Assembly: GCA_016177555.1 (NCBI GenBank)
Contig: JACOVB010000261.1
Coordinates: 1-11,379 of the forward strand
DNA: 11,379 nt
Source: Candidatus Rokuibacteriota bacterium
GTDB taxonomy: Bacteria; Methylomirabilota; Methylomirabilia; Rokubacteriales; CSP1-6
Direction of reading: 5' to 3'
Numbering within the stretch: position 1 is the first letter of the stretch; every line of letters begins with the position of its first letter. Of this stretch, positions 1 to 6,818 are shown one piece after another. The notes under the pieces were generated by a model. It saw only the letters and a list, made by a program, of their open reading frames with translations, was not told the DNA's origin and made no database searches. A program made the translations under genes and the position numbers.

Positions 1-120
1 CCGGTGCTCGGTCTCGAACGTCGCCACGCGGTCGTCGATGCCCTCGTTGTAGATGCGCGCGATGGCCTCGGCGTCCGACGTGACGGCGAGGCGAACCGTG
101 GTCCCCGGCTCCATGCCCAT
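1..120 (-). CDS. GNAT N-acetyltransferase, phosphinothricin/arsinothricin type (N-terminal 40 codons only)
   Basis: Only the first 40 codons are present; the gene runs off the left edge. The peptide begins MGMEPGTTVRLAVTSDAEAI and contains IYNEGIDDRVATFET. That is the typical N-terminus of GNAT enzymes related to phosphinothricin acetyltransferase (Pat/Bar) and the arsinothricin-resistance enzyme ArsN1. Family members transfer acetyl from acetyl-CoA to the amino group of small amino-acid-like toxins in the cytoplasm. I chose the ATG at 120-118, which has a purine-rich GGGAGAGAGG stretch about 6 nt upstream; an in-frame ATG at 114 is the alternative. The acetyl-CoA-binding motif (Q/RxxGxG/A) lies outside the window, so activity cannot be judged. 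The family call is secure to moderate; the actual substrate is unknown. Confidence 0.75.
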   Translation of the reverse strand, partial: MGMEPGTTVRLAVTSDAEAIARIYNEGIDDRVATFETEHR

Positions 121-217
121 GTCTGCCCTCTCTCCCTGAGGGACACTGTGCCCCGATCCGACCGTGCGCAGAAATCAATTGTTCTGATACCGACGATCAG
201 GGAGTGGAGCGGGCGGC

Positions 218-397
218 GCCCGCGAGGGCGTCACCATCAACCCCTTGATGCTGGACGACAGCCGCATGCTGGCCGCCTTCGTCGAGCAGATGGCCCGCAT
301 CAACCGGGGGCGTGCCTTCTTCGTCACCCCGGAGCGCCTCGGCGAGTTCATCCCCATGGACTACGTCCGCGGCAAGGGCGTCCGCTCCTCCCGCTGA
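218..397 (+). pseudogene. C-terminal remnant of an unidentified plus-strand protein
   Basis: The plus strand reads a protein-like tail of about 55 residues, including GVTINPLMLDD, FVEQMARINRGRAFFV and PERLGEFIPMDYVRGKG, ending at TGA 395-397. The frame is closed upstream by TGA at 185-187. There is no ATG before residue 8 of the readable part and no ribosome-binding site, so this looks like the 3' end of a gene whose 5' part has been lost. The wording has the mixed hydrophobic and charged texture of real protein, but I do not recognise the family. Its last 37 bases lie antisense over the 3' end of the minus-strand membrane-protein gene. It could instead be a fortuitous open frame in GC-rich DNA. 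Confidence 0.45.
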
Positions 398-1146
398 ACG
401 ACCCGCAACGAGCCGGCCTGGAGTCCGAGCGCGACGGCGATGGCGGCCAGGAAGGACGCCGTCACGCCCACCCGCTCGATCAAGACGCCGAGCACGGCGA
501 AGAAGCCCGCGAAGGAGAAGAGCCCGAGCAGCAGGCCCCGGAGCACCTGGATCGCGGGGGCTGGCCCCACAAGGTGATGGGCGAAGACGGCCAGGATGGC
601 GGCATAGACGGGAAACGTCGCCAGGAGGCCGGAGAGCCGCGGGCCGAGCGCCGGCGCGAGCCCGGTGAGCAAGAGCACGAGCGCCGTCGTCACCACCATT
701 CTCGCCGGGATGTCCCAGCGCGGGGTCGGGGCTGCGCCGGAGGCCGCTGATCCCTTGGGCATGAGGCGGAACGCCGCGGCCAGCGCCACGATGACCCCGA
801 GGAAGAGCCACACCAGCGGCAGCGCCAGGCGTTGAAGCCCCATGGTCGCCGCCGCGAAGGCGAGGCTGCCTGCCAGGAGCGCGACTGCCCGGCGGGACCG
901 GCCGGCGAGCGCAGCGTAGCCCAGGCAGAAGGCGGCCTGGGCGATGGCTCCGGCGAGTGCGCCGACCGCGGCCGCGCCGGCGAACGCCGTACCGTGATCG
1001 AGCGCCAGGAAGAACACGATGGGACCCGAGGTGAATGGCAGGGCGACGAGCCAGCCGCTCACCCCTGGGCCCCAGCGGCGCCCGGCGAGACTGGCCGCAC
1101 CGATCAGGGCCGGGGTGAGGAGAAGCTTGAGGGCGAGCGTGTTCAG
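361..1146 (-). CDS. Internally duplicated integral membrane protein, unknown function
   Basis: This 261-residue protein is almost entirely hydrophobic, with roughly 7 to 8 membrane segments and a charged tail (REERTPLPRT). It has two related halves. Residues 26-52 (GPGVSGWLVALPFTSGP...) align with 168-194 (GPRLSGLLATFPVYAA...), both preceded by a hydrophobic segment, suggesting an ancient duplication as in many transporters. No ATG, GTG or TTG is available near the sensible N-terminus. The best start is CTG at 1146-1144, overlapping the TGA of the upstream OB-fold gene as CTGA, which implies translational coupling. A longer ATG-started frame exists, but its extension is only the shadow of the upstream genes. 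The last codons overlap the plus-strand remnant. I do not recognise a functional family; a small-molecule exporter or permease role is only a guess. Confidence 0.7.
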   Translation of the reverse strand: MNTLALKLLLTPALIGAASLAGRRWGPGVSGWLVALPFTSGPIVFFLALDHGTAFAGAAAVGALAGAIAQAAFCLGYAALAGRSRRAVALLAGSLAFAAATMGLQRLALPLVWLFLGVIVALAAAFRLMPKGSAASGAAPTPRWDIPARMVVTTALVLLLTGLAPALGPRLSGLLATFPVYAAILAVFAHHLVGPAPAIQVLRGLLLGLFSFAGFFAVLGVLIERVGVTASFLAAIAVALGLQAGSLRVVQREERTPLPRT

Positions 1147-1412
1147 GGGGCGGTGGCGCGCGACGCCAGCCGGCGGAAGCGCGGGAGCGTGATCGCCTCC
1201 GTCACCCGATCGTAGACGATCCGGACGGGCTGGCCGCTCCTCACCGTTTCGGGCGGGGCATCCACCCGGGTGCTGAGCCTCCGAGGCCCCTCGCTGAGCT
1301 CGACGAGCACCACCGTGTAGGGCACGTCGTCCTTGAACTCCGCCGACGGCGGGCGATACACGGTACTGAAGGAGTAGATCGTCCCCTCGCCACTTCCCTT
1401 CAGGCTCCGCAT
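1143..1412 (-). CDS. DUF35-type OB-fold protein lacking the N-terminal zinc ribbon
   Basis: The 89-residue protein reads GEGTIYSFSTVYRPP, VPYTVVLVELSEGPRRLST and then VTEAITLPRFR. This is the C-terminal OB-fold half of DUF35 (ChsH2-like) proteins, which work with thiolases or MaoC-type hydratases on acyl-CoA substrates. Family members are usually about 130 residues, with a four-cysteine rubredoxin-like ribbon before the OB-fold; here there is no cysteine at all. The start ATG at 1412-1410 follows the enoyl-CoA hydratase stop by 14 bases, and TAGGAG or GGAG motifs sit 4 to 11 nt upstream, so there is no room for the missing ribbon. It overlaps the next gene by CTGA. The family call is good; whether it is a functional stand-alone OB protein or an N-terminally deleted relic is open. 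Confidence 0.82.
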   Translation of the reverse strand: MRSLKGSGEGTIYSFSTVYRPPSAEFKDDVPYTVVLVELSEGPRRLSTRVDAPPETVRSGQPVRIVYDRVTEAITLPRFRRLASRATAP

Positions 1413-1426
1413 GTCGCTCCGGTCTC

Positions 1427-2209
1427 CTAGCGTCCCTGGAAGCGGGGCGGCCGTTTCTCCTCGAAGGCGCGCACGCCCTCGAGCATGTCGGCGGTGTGGT
1501 CCAGCGGGCGCCGGAGCGCGCGGGCAAGTTCCTGCGAGGCGGCGAGATCGGCCTCGTAGCAGGTGTCCACCAGCCGCTTGAGCGCCCGCACGGCCAGCGG
1601 GCCGTTCGCCGCGATCTCGGCGGCGAGCGCGCGGGCTTCCGCCATGAGGCGGTCCCGCGGGACGACGCGCTCGACGAGGCCCGTCGCGAGCGCCTCGGCG
1701 GCGGGGAAGCGGCGGCCCGTGTAGAGGACGAGCTTGGCCCGGCCCTTGCCCACCAGCCGCGTCAGCCGCGCGGGGCCGCCGGCGCCGGGGAAGACGCCGA
1801 GCTTGACCTCGAGGAACCCGACCTCGGCCCGCTCCGACGCGATCCGGAGATCGCAGGCCACCGCCATCTCCATGCCGCCGCCGAAGCAGAAGCCGTTGAT
1901 TGCTGCAATCACGGGCACGGGCAGCGCCTCGAGCCGGTGGAAGCACCGGCCCAGGCGGAGCGCGTGCTCCCAGCGCTCATCCAGGCTCATGGCCCCGCGC
2001 TCCTTGATGTCGCCGCCCACGGAAAACGCCCGATCGCCCGCGCCGGTGGCGACGACAGCGCGGACCTCATGTGCGGCCTCGAGGCGATCGAGCGCGGCCT
2101 CGAGATCGCGCGCGAGATCATGGCCCATGGCATTCATCGCCTCCGGCCGGTTGAGCGTGAGGATGGCGATGTGTCCCTCGACGCCGAGGAGCACCTGCGG
2201 CTCGGCCAT
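1427..2209 (-). CDS. Enoyl-CoA hydratase/isomerase (crotonase family)
   Basis: The 260-residue protein is full length for a crotonase. Enzymes of this type add water across the double bond of trans-2-enoyl-CoA esters in the cytoplasm. The first oxyanion-hole segment is FSVGGDIKE (residues 62-70) and the second is NGFCFGGGMEM (105-115). Both hydratase glutamates appear present: E114 in GGGMEM and E134 in GFLEVKLG, followed by GVFPGAGGPARL. This favours true hydratase chemistry over isomerase-only relatives. The ATG at 2209 has AGGAGA about 7 nt upstream. It lies between an acyl-CoA carboxylase subunit (82 bases upstream, separated by a palindrome) and a DUF35 OB-fold gene (14 bases downstream), suggesting a CoA-ester degradation set. 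The chain-length or branched-chain substrate cannot be read from the sequence. Confidence 0.93.
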   Translation of the reverse strand: MAEPQVLLGVEGHIAILTLNRPEAMNAMGHDLARDLEAALDRLEAAHEVRAVVATGAGDRAFSVGGDIKERGAMSLDERWEHALRLGRCFHRLEALPVPVIAAINGFCFGGGMEMAVACDLRIASERAEVGFLEVKLGVFPGAGGPARLTRLVGKGRAKLVLYTGRRFPAAEALATGLVERVVPRDRLMAEARALAAEIAANGPLAVRALKRLVDTCYEADLAASQELARALRRPLDHTADMLEGVRAFEEKRPPRFQGR

Positions 2210-2223
2210 GCGCCTTCTCCTCT

Positions 2224-2282
2224 GGGGTCAGGTCTTGCAATCCAACATTCCAGCGTCTTGTCGGAATGCAAGACCTGACCCC
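2224..2282. repeat. REP/REPIN-like palindrome (16-bp perfect arms) between carboxylase and hydratase genes
   Basis: The arm GGGGTCAGGTCTTGCA at 2224-2239 is repeated as its exact reverse complement at 2267-2282. After one mismatch, three further pairs (2241-2243 with 2263-2265) extend the stem. The loop holds a competing hairpin, CATTCC 2246-2251 with GGAATG 2263-2268. It almost fills the 82-base gap between the carboxylase stop and the hydratase start. Two head-to-head copies of a short palindromic unit is the architecture of REPINs, which are spread by RAYT (TnpA-REP) transposases, and the GGGGTCAGG tip resembles such elements from memory. In mRNA it would form a strong hairpin that could stabilise or attenuate. 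There is no T-tract, so it is not a textbook terminator. Confidence 0.7.
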
Positions 2283-2291
2283 GGGTGGGGG

Positions 2292-3857
2292 CTAGCCCGG
2301 GATCACGCCGTTCCAGCGCTGGACAGGACGGCGGGGCTTCTGCGCGAAGGTCTCGAAGCGCCGGCAGAGCTCCTCGCGCAGCGAGGAGCCCGGCACGACC
2401 GCGTCGACGAAGAACTCCGAGGCGATGCGGTAGATGTCGATCTGTTCCTCGTACTCGCGCCGTTTCTCCTTGATGAACGCCGCGCGCGCCTCCCCCTCGA
2501 GCGCCATGATCGTGTTGAGGTGGATGGCGTTGACCGCGGCCTCCGGCCCCATGATGGCGAGCTTCGCCGTCGGCAGCGCGATGCAGGCGTCGGGGAGAAA
2601 GGAGCCGCCGTTCATGGCCATGTAGCCCGCGCCATAGGCCTTGCGCACGATGACCGAGATTTTCGGCACGGTGGCCTCCGCGATGGCGAAGAGCAGCTTG
2701 GCCCCGTGGCGGATGATGCCCTGGCGCTCCACCTGGCTGCCGATCATGAACCCCGGCACGTCGGCCAGGAAGAGCAGCGGGATGTTGAAGGCATTGCAGA
2801 GCCAGACGAAACGGGCTCCCTTGTCCGAGGAGTCGCTGAAGAGCACGCCCCCCTTCACCTTGGGCTGATTGGCCAGGACCCCGATCACCCGGCCGTCGAG
2901 GCGGGCGAGCCCGGTGATGAGCTCCGGCGCGAACAGCCGCTTGATCTCGAAGAACGACCCCTCGTCCACGAGCCTGTCGATGACTCGCTGCATGTCGAAG
3001 ACGCGGTTCTGCTCTGGCGGGATCAGCTCGTCGATGGGCTTGCCGTCGGCCGGCGGGCGCGCCGCCGCGGGCGGAGTCGCCTCGCGCCAGCAGCGTGGCA
3101 TGTAGGAGAGGTGCCGCGTGAGGACGGCCAGCGCCTCCTCCTCGTCGGCCACCAGCACGTCGCCGAGCCCGCTCACGCTGCAGTGCATCCGCGCCCCGCC
3201 CATCTCCTCCATGGTGACCTTCTCGCCGGTGGCCATCTCGGACATGCGCGGGGAGCCGAGATAGGCCGAGGCATGCCCGTCCACCATGATCACGAGATCG
3301 CAGAAGGCCGGGATATAGGCCGAGCCCGCCGGCGAGGGGCCGAAGAGCACGCAGATCTGCGGCACGACGCCGGAGAGGAGGATCTGGTTGTGGAAGATGC
3401 GGCCGGCGTGGGTGCGGTTGACGAAGATGTCGAACTGCTCGTCGAGCCGCGCCCCGGCCGAGTCCACGAGGTAGAGCATCGGGATCTCGGCGTCCCGGGC
3501 GATCTCCTGGATGCGCTGGATCTTCTGGATGGTGAGCCGGCCCCAGGCCCCCGCCTTGACCGTCATGTCGTTGGCCATGATGGCGACATGCCGGCCGCCG
3601 ATCTTGCCGGTGACGGTCACCACGGCATCCGCCGCCAGGTCGCCGTCCACGCAGCGGGCCAGGAGGCCCTCCTCCACCATGGTGCCCGGGTCGAGGAGCC
3701 GATCGAGCCGCTCGCGGACGAAGAGCTTGCCGGCCTCGTGGAGCCTCATGTGGTACTTCTCGTGGCCGCCGCGCCGGGCGACGTCCATGCGCTGGCGCAG
3801 CTCCTCGGCGGGGGACAGCGTCGTCGTCTCGGATGGCTTCGGTGTGTCAGCACTCAT
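2292..3857 (-). CDS. Biotin-dependent acyl-CoA carboxylase, carboxyltransferase (beta) subunit
   Basis: The 521-residue protein has the usual length and both crotonase-like carboxyltransferase halves. These enzymes move carboxyl from biotin to an acyl-CoA such as propionyl-, acetyl- or methylcrotonyl-CoA. The N-half carries ERLDRLLDPGTMVEEG, DSAGARLDEQ (about 132-141) and FGPSPAGSAYIPAFCD. The C-half carries ADVPGFMIGSQVERQGIIRHGAK (about 365-387), AYGAGYMAMNGG (407-418) and IMGPEAAVNAIH (435-446). At the position where PccB enzymes have Asp and AccB enzymes Ile (GGAYDVMG/GGAYIVMG), I read M413, so substrate class is unresolved. The ATG at 3857 has GAGGGA about 8 nt upstream. No biotin carboxylase or biotin-carrier gene is in the window. 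The 114 bases separating it from the transporter ATPase contain no promoter or terminator I can defend. Confidence 0.93.
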   Translation of the reverse strand: MSADTPKPSETTTLSPAEELRQRMDVARRGGHEKYHMRLHEAGKLFVRERLDRLLDPGTMVEEGLLARCVDGDLAADAVVTVTGKIGGRHVAIMANDMTVKAGAWGRLTIQKIQRIQEIARDAEIPMLYLVDSAGARLDEQFDIFVNRTHAGRIFHNQILLSGVVPQICVLFGPSPAGSAYIPAFCDLVIMVDGHASAYLGSPRMSEMATGEKVTMEEMGGARMHCSVSGLGDVLVADEEEALAVLTRHLSYMPRCWREATPPAAARPPADGKPIDELIPPEQNRVFDMQRVIDRLVDEGSFFEIKRLFAPELITGLARLDGRVIGVLANQPKVKGGVLFSDSSDKGARFVWLCNAFNIPLLFLADVPGFMIGSQVERQGIIRHGAKLLFAIAEATVPKISVIVRKAYGAGYMAMNGGSFLPDACIALPTAKLAIMGPEAAVNAIHLNTIMALEGEARAAFIKEKRREYEEQIDIYRIASEFFVDAVVPGSSLREELCRRFETFAQKPRRPVQRWNGVIPG

Positions 3858-3971
3858 TGCCCGATTCCCTCAGCGAGACACGCCACTGGACCTCTCCATG
3901 TCAGGGTTTGGGGGGACGACCACCGCTCGGATCTCCTCACGGCAGGCCAGGGGCTGTTCATCGATCCGCGC

Positions 3972-5042
3972 TCACTGGATATGCGCCATCTGCCTGGGGT
4001 CCAGCTCGAGCCACACGGTCTCGCCCACCTCGAAGACCTCGTGGGGGCGCGCCGTCACCCGGAGCTGGAGTCCGCTGTCCGCGGGCCGCACCACATAGTC
4101 CCAGTGCTCGCCCAGATAGGCGCGCTGGACGACGTGCCCGGGGATCGCGCTCGAACCGGACGAGGCGGGGGGCCGCAGGCGCAGGAGGCGGATGCTCTGC
4201 GGCCGGAGGGAGAAGGAGACCCGCCCGCTCAGGGCGGGGGCTTCCGCGAACTGCTCGAGCCCGATGGCGAAGCGGTCGAAGACCACCTCGCCGTCGCGCA
4301 CCTCGCCGTCCAGGAAGTTGGTGCGCCCGATGAAGCCGGCGACGAAGCGGGTGCGGGGGCGCGCGTAGAGGGCGCGCGGCTCGTCCACCTGCTCGACCCG
4401 CCCCTGGTTCATCACCGCGATGCGGTCCGAGGTCACCATGGCCTCGGCCTGGTCGTGGGTCACGTACACCGTCGTGATGTGGAACTCGTCGTGGAGCCGC
4501 CGGATCTCGTAGCGCATCTCCTCGCGCAGGTTGGCGTCCAGGTTCGAGAGCGGCTCGTCCAGCAAGAGCACGGCCGGCTGCACCACGATGGCCCGCGCCA
4601 GCGCCACGCGCTGCTGCTGGCCGCCGGACAGCTCGGCGGGATAGCGGTCGCGGAGATGCCGCATCTGCACCACGTCGAGGATCTGCTCCACCTTCGCCTG
4701 CGTCTCCGCGCGGGAGCGCCGGCGCACCTGGAGCCCGAAGGCCACGTTCTCGGCCACCGTCATGTTCGGCCAGATGGCGTAGCTCTGGAAGATCATGGAC
4801 ATCTTGCGCTTCTCGGGCGGCAGCGAGGAGCCGGGCGAGGAGATGACCTCCCCGTCCATCTCGATGGTGCCGGCGCTGGGGTCGAGCAAGCCGGCGATCA
4901 TGCGCAGCGTGGTGGTCTTGCCGCAGCCGGAGGGCCCCAACAGCGCAACGAACTCGCCCTGCGCGAGCGCCAGGCTGAAGTCGTCCACGGCGACGACGCT
5001 CCCGAACGTGCGGCTGACGTTGCGGAGCGTGAGCTTCGTCAT
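3972..5042 (-). CDS. ABC importer ATPase, FbpC/PotA type
   Basis: This 356-residue ATPase powers the importer encoded just upstream. It shows Walker A GPSGCGKTT (36-44), the Q-loop glutamine Q86, signature LSGGQQQR (138-145), Walker B AVLLLDEP (157-164), the D-loop SNLDA and the switch histidine H196 in VTHDQ. After about residue 235 comes a C-terminal TOBE/OB regulatory domain (GRTNFLDGEV..., SFSLRPQSIRLL, GEHWDYVVRP), as in iron(III), spermidine/putrescine and aminoethylphosphonate importers. ATG at 5042 overlaps the permease TGA as ATGA, indicating translational coupling. A much longer open frame continues upstream, but there it is only the permease gene read out of frame. Function as transporter ATPase is near certain; the substrate is not visible here. 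Confidence 0.95.
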   Translation of the reverse strand: MTKLTLRNVSRTFGSVVAVDDFSLALAQGEFVALLGPSGCGKTTTLRMIAGLLDPSAGTIEMDGEVISSPGSSLPPEKRKMSMIFQSYAIWPNMTVAENVAFGLQVRRRSRAETQAKVEQILDVVQMRHLRDRYPAELSGGQQQRVALARAIVVQPAVLLLDEPLSNLDANLREEMRYEIRRLHDEFHITTVYVTHDQAEAMVTSDRIAVMNQGRVEQVDEPRALYARPRTRFVAGFIGRTNFLDGEVRDGEVVFDRFAIGLEQFAEAPALSGRVSFSLRPQSIRLLRLRPPASSGSSAIPGHVVQRAYLGEHWDYVVRPADSGLQLRVTARPHEVFEVGETVWLELDPRQMAHIQ

Positions 5043-6805
5043 GCCGAGGTCCTTCTCAGCATGAAGTCGCGCCCCACGAGCCGGAAGCCCAGCATCACCA
5101 GCGCGACGGTGATCACCACGAGGATGAGCCCGATGGAGGCGAGGATCTCGAAGTTCCCCTCGTCGCTCTTGTCGAAGAGGAGCACCGAGAGCACCTGCGT
5201 CCCTGTCGTGTAGAGGAAGATCGCCGCGCTGAGCTCCCGGGTGGCGGGGATGAAGACCAGGATGAAGGCCCCCGCCAGCGCGCGTTTGAGCAGCGGCATG
5301 ACGACCCGCCGGATCGCCATGAGGCGGCCGCCGCCCAGGATCCGCACCGCGTCCTCGAGCTCCGGGTTGATCCCCCGGATGGCGGCGTCGCTGTTGGCGT
5401 AGGCGATGGGGAGAAAGCGCGTGGCGAAGGCCAGGATCAGGATCCAGGCGGTGCCGTAGATCAGGAGCGGCGGCTGCGTGTACGCCGCGTAGAAGCCGAT
5501 GGCGAGCACGATCCCCGGGATCACGAATGGCGCCATGGCCAGGAAGGAGAGCGCATTGCCGAAGGGCACCAGCCGCCGCTGGACGATGTAGGCGATGCAG
5601 AGCGCCAGCGCCAGCGCGATCGCCGCGGCGGTCGCCCCGTACACGAACGTGTGCAGCGTGGCCGCCTTCGTGAGGGGCTGATCCACGAGGACGAACCGGA
5701 CGTTGTGCAGGGTGAGGTTGTCCAGCGAGAAGCCCCGGCCCCAGGCCTTCGCGAAGGCGGCCTGGAGCACCACCACCATGGGCAGGAAGAAGGAGAGCGA
5801 GGTCACGAAGAGGCAGTAGCCGAGCATCACCCACCGCCACTTGCCCAGGCGCACCGGCCGGCGCTCGCCCCCCTTGCCCGTCATGGCCACGTAGCCCTTG
5901 CGCCCCGTGAGGCGCCGCTGCAGCCAGAACAGGCCCACGGTGATGGCCAGGAGCGGCATCGAGAAGGCCGCGGCCACCTGGATCTTGGGCGGGAACTCGA
6001 AGAACTGCCAGAGCATGGTCGTGATCACCTGGAAGCGTCCCGGCAAAGCAATGAGGGCGGGGGCGCCGAAGAGCGCGATGGCCTCGAGGAAGACCACGAT
6101 GATGGCGGCCAGGATGGCGGGGAGCGTCAGCGGCAGCGTGACCCGGAGCGTCGTGCGCAGGATCCCGGCGCCGAGCGTGCTCGCCGCATCCTCCATCTCC
6201 GAGGAGATCATGTCGAGGGCCGAGCGGGTGAACACGAACATGTACGGGAAGGAATAGGCGGCGACGATCAGCACCAGCCCGGTCATGCTGTAGATGTTGA
6301 AGGGCCCCGCCGCCGCCCCGGTGAGCCACATGTACGCGCGGTTCAGCCAGCCGGCGTTGGGGCCCGCCAGGAGGATCCAGGCCACCGCGCCGAGATAAGA
6401 GGGCACGATGAAGGTGCCGAGGATCGCCGCCCACACGAGCCCCTTGCCCGGCATGTCGGTGCGGGAGACCGCCCAGGCCATGGGCACGCCGAAGAGCGTG
6501 CAGACCACCGCCACCGACAGTCCCAGCACCAGCGAGTTGACCAGCGCCTCGAGGTAGCGCCAGCGGCCGTACGCGGTGACGTAGTTGTCCAGCGTGAGCG
6601 CGCCCGTGTCGCCATGCTGGAAGCTCACCACGAAGAGCCGCGCCAGCGGGTTGATCACCAGCACCAGCAGCACGCCGATGAGGAGGAGCCAGAGGAAGAC
6701 AGACTTGTCCAGGTGGCGCCAGCGCTGCCGGTAGCCGACCGGGCGGGCGGCCAGGCTCCCGGTGCGGACGACCTCCGTCACGGCGCTCGCGTCGCGTGGA
6801 GCCAT
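5039..6805 (-). CDS. ABC importer permease, two fused BPD_transp_1 domains (FbpB type)
   Basis: The 588-residue membrane protein carries two permease domains in one chain, the FbpB arrangement; Pot-type systems use two separate genes. About 12 hydrophobic segments are visible, the first at 36-56. The two cytoplasmic EAA loops that dock the ATPase are EMEDAASTLGAGILRTTLRV (about 203-222) and ELEDAVRILGGGRLMAIRRV (about 482-501). A charged linker at 298-325 (LTGRKGYVAMTGKGGERR) separates the halves. The ATG at 6805 lies 13 bases after the binding-protein stop. The intervening bases are GC-rich without an evident Shine-Dalgarno sequence, so translation probably relies on coupling to the upstream gene. 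The gene overlaps the ATPase start by ATGA. Confidence 0.95.
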   Translation of the reverse strand: MAPRDASAVTEVVRTGSLAARPVGYRQRWRHLDKSVFLWLLLIGVLLVLVINPLARLFVVSFQHGDTGALTLDNYVTAYGRWRYLEALVNSLVLGLSVAVVCTLFGVPMAWAVSRTDMPGKGLVWAAILGTFIVPSYLGAVAWILLAGPNAGWLNRAYMWLTGAAAGPFNIYSMTGLVLIVAAYSFPYMFVFTRSALDMISSEMEDAASTLGAGILRTTLRVTLPLTLPAILAAIIVVFLEAIALFGAPALIALPGRFQVITTMLWQFFEFPPKIQVAAAFSMPLLAITVGLFWLQRRLTGRKGYVAMTGKGGERRPVRLGKWRWVMLGYCLFVTSLSFFLPMVVVLQAAFAKAWGRGFSLDNLTLHNVRFVLVDQPLTKAATLHTFVYGATAAAIALALALCIAYIVQRRLVPFGNALSFLAMAPFVIPGIVLAIGFYAAYTQPPLLIYGTAWILILAFATRFLPIAYANSDAAIRGINPELEDAVRILGGGRLMAIRRVVMPLLKRALAGAFILVFIPATRELSAAIFLYTTGTQVLSVLLFDKSDEGNFEILASIGLILVVITVALVMLGFRLVGRDFMLRRTSA

Positions 6806-6818
6806 GCGCGGCCGCGGC

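Noticed and set aside
169..186. Small AT-rich inverted repeat CAGAA-8 nt-TTCTG upstream of the acetyltransferase gene
   Set aside because: Five-base arms are too short to distinguish from chance, and no clear promoter boxes surround it.
2224..2282. Rho-independent terminator
   Set aside because: The stem is strong, but there is no U-tract on either strand and the loop is 27 nt, so a REP-type palindrome explains it better.
3858..3971. Open frame continuing after the ATPase TGA (readthrough peptide of about 33 codons)
   Set aside because: It has no start codon and no recognisable motif, and it is short enough to be chance in this composition.
1734..5213. 1159-codon open frame on the plus strand
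   Set aside because: It runs antisense through the hydratase, carboxylase and ATPase genes, all clearly recognisable on the minus strand. Its His/Arg/Glu/Asp-rich translation is the usual antisense artefact of GC-rich codons.
3972..6434. 820-codon minus-strand frame suggesting a permease-ATPase fusion
   Set aside because: Only the last 356 codons are protein-like (the ATPase). The first part is the permease gene read in the wrong frame, and the permease has its own stop at 5041-5039.
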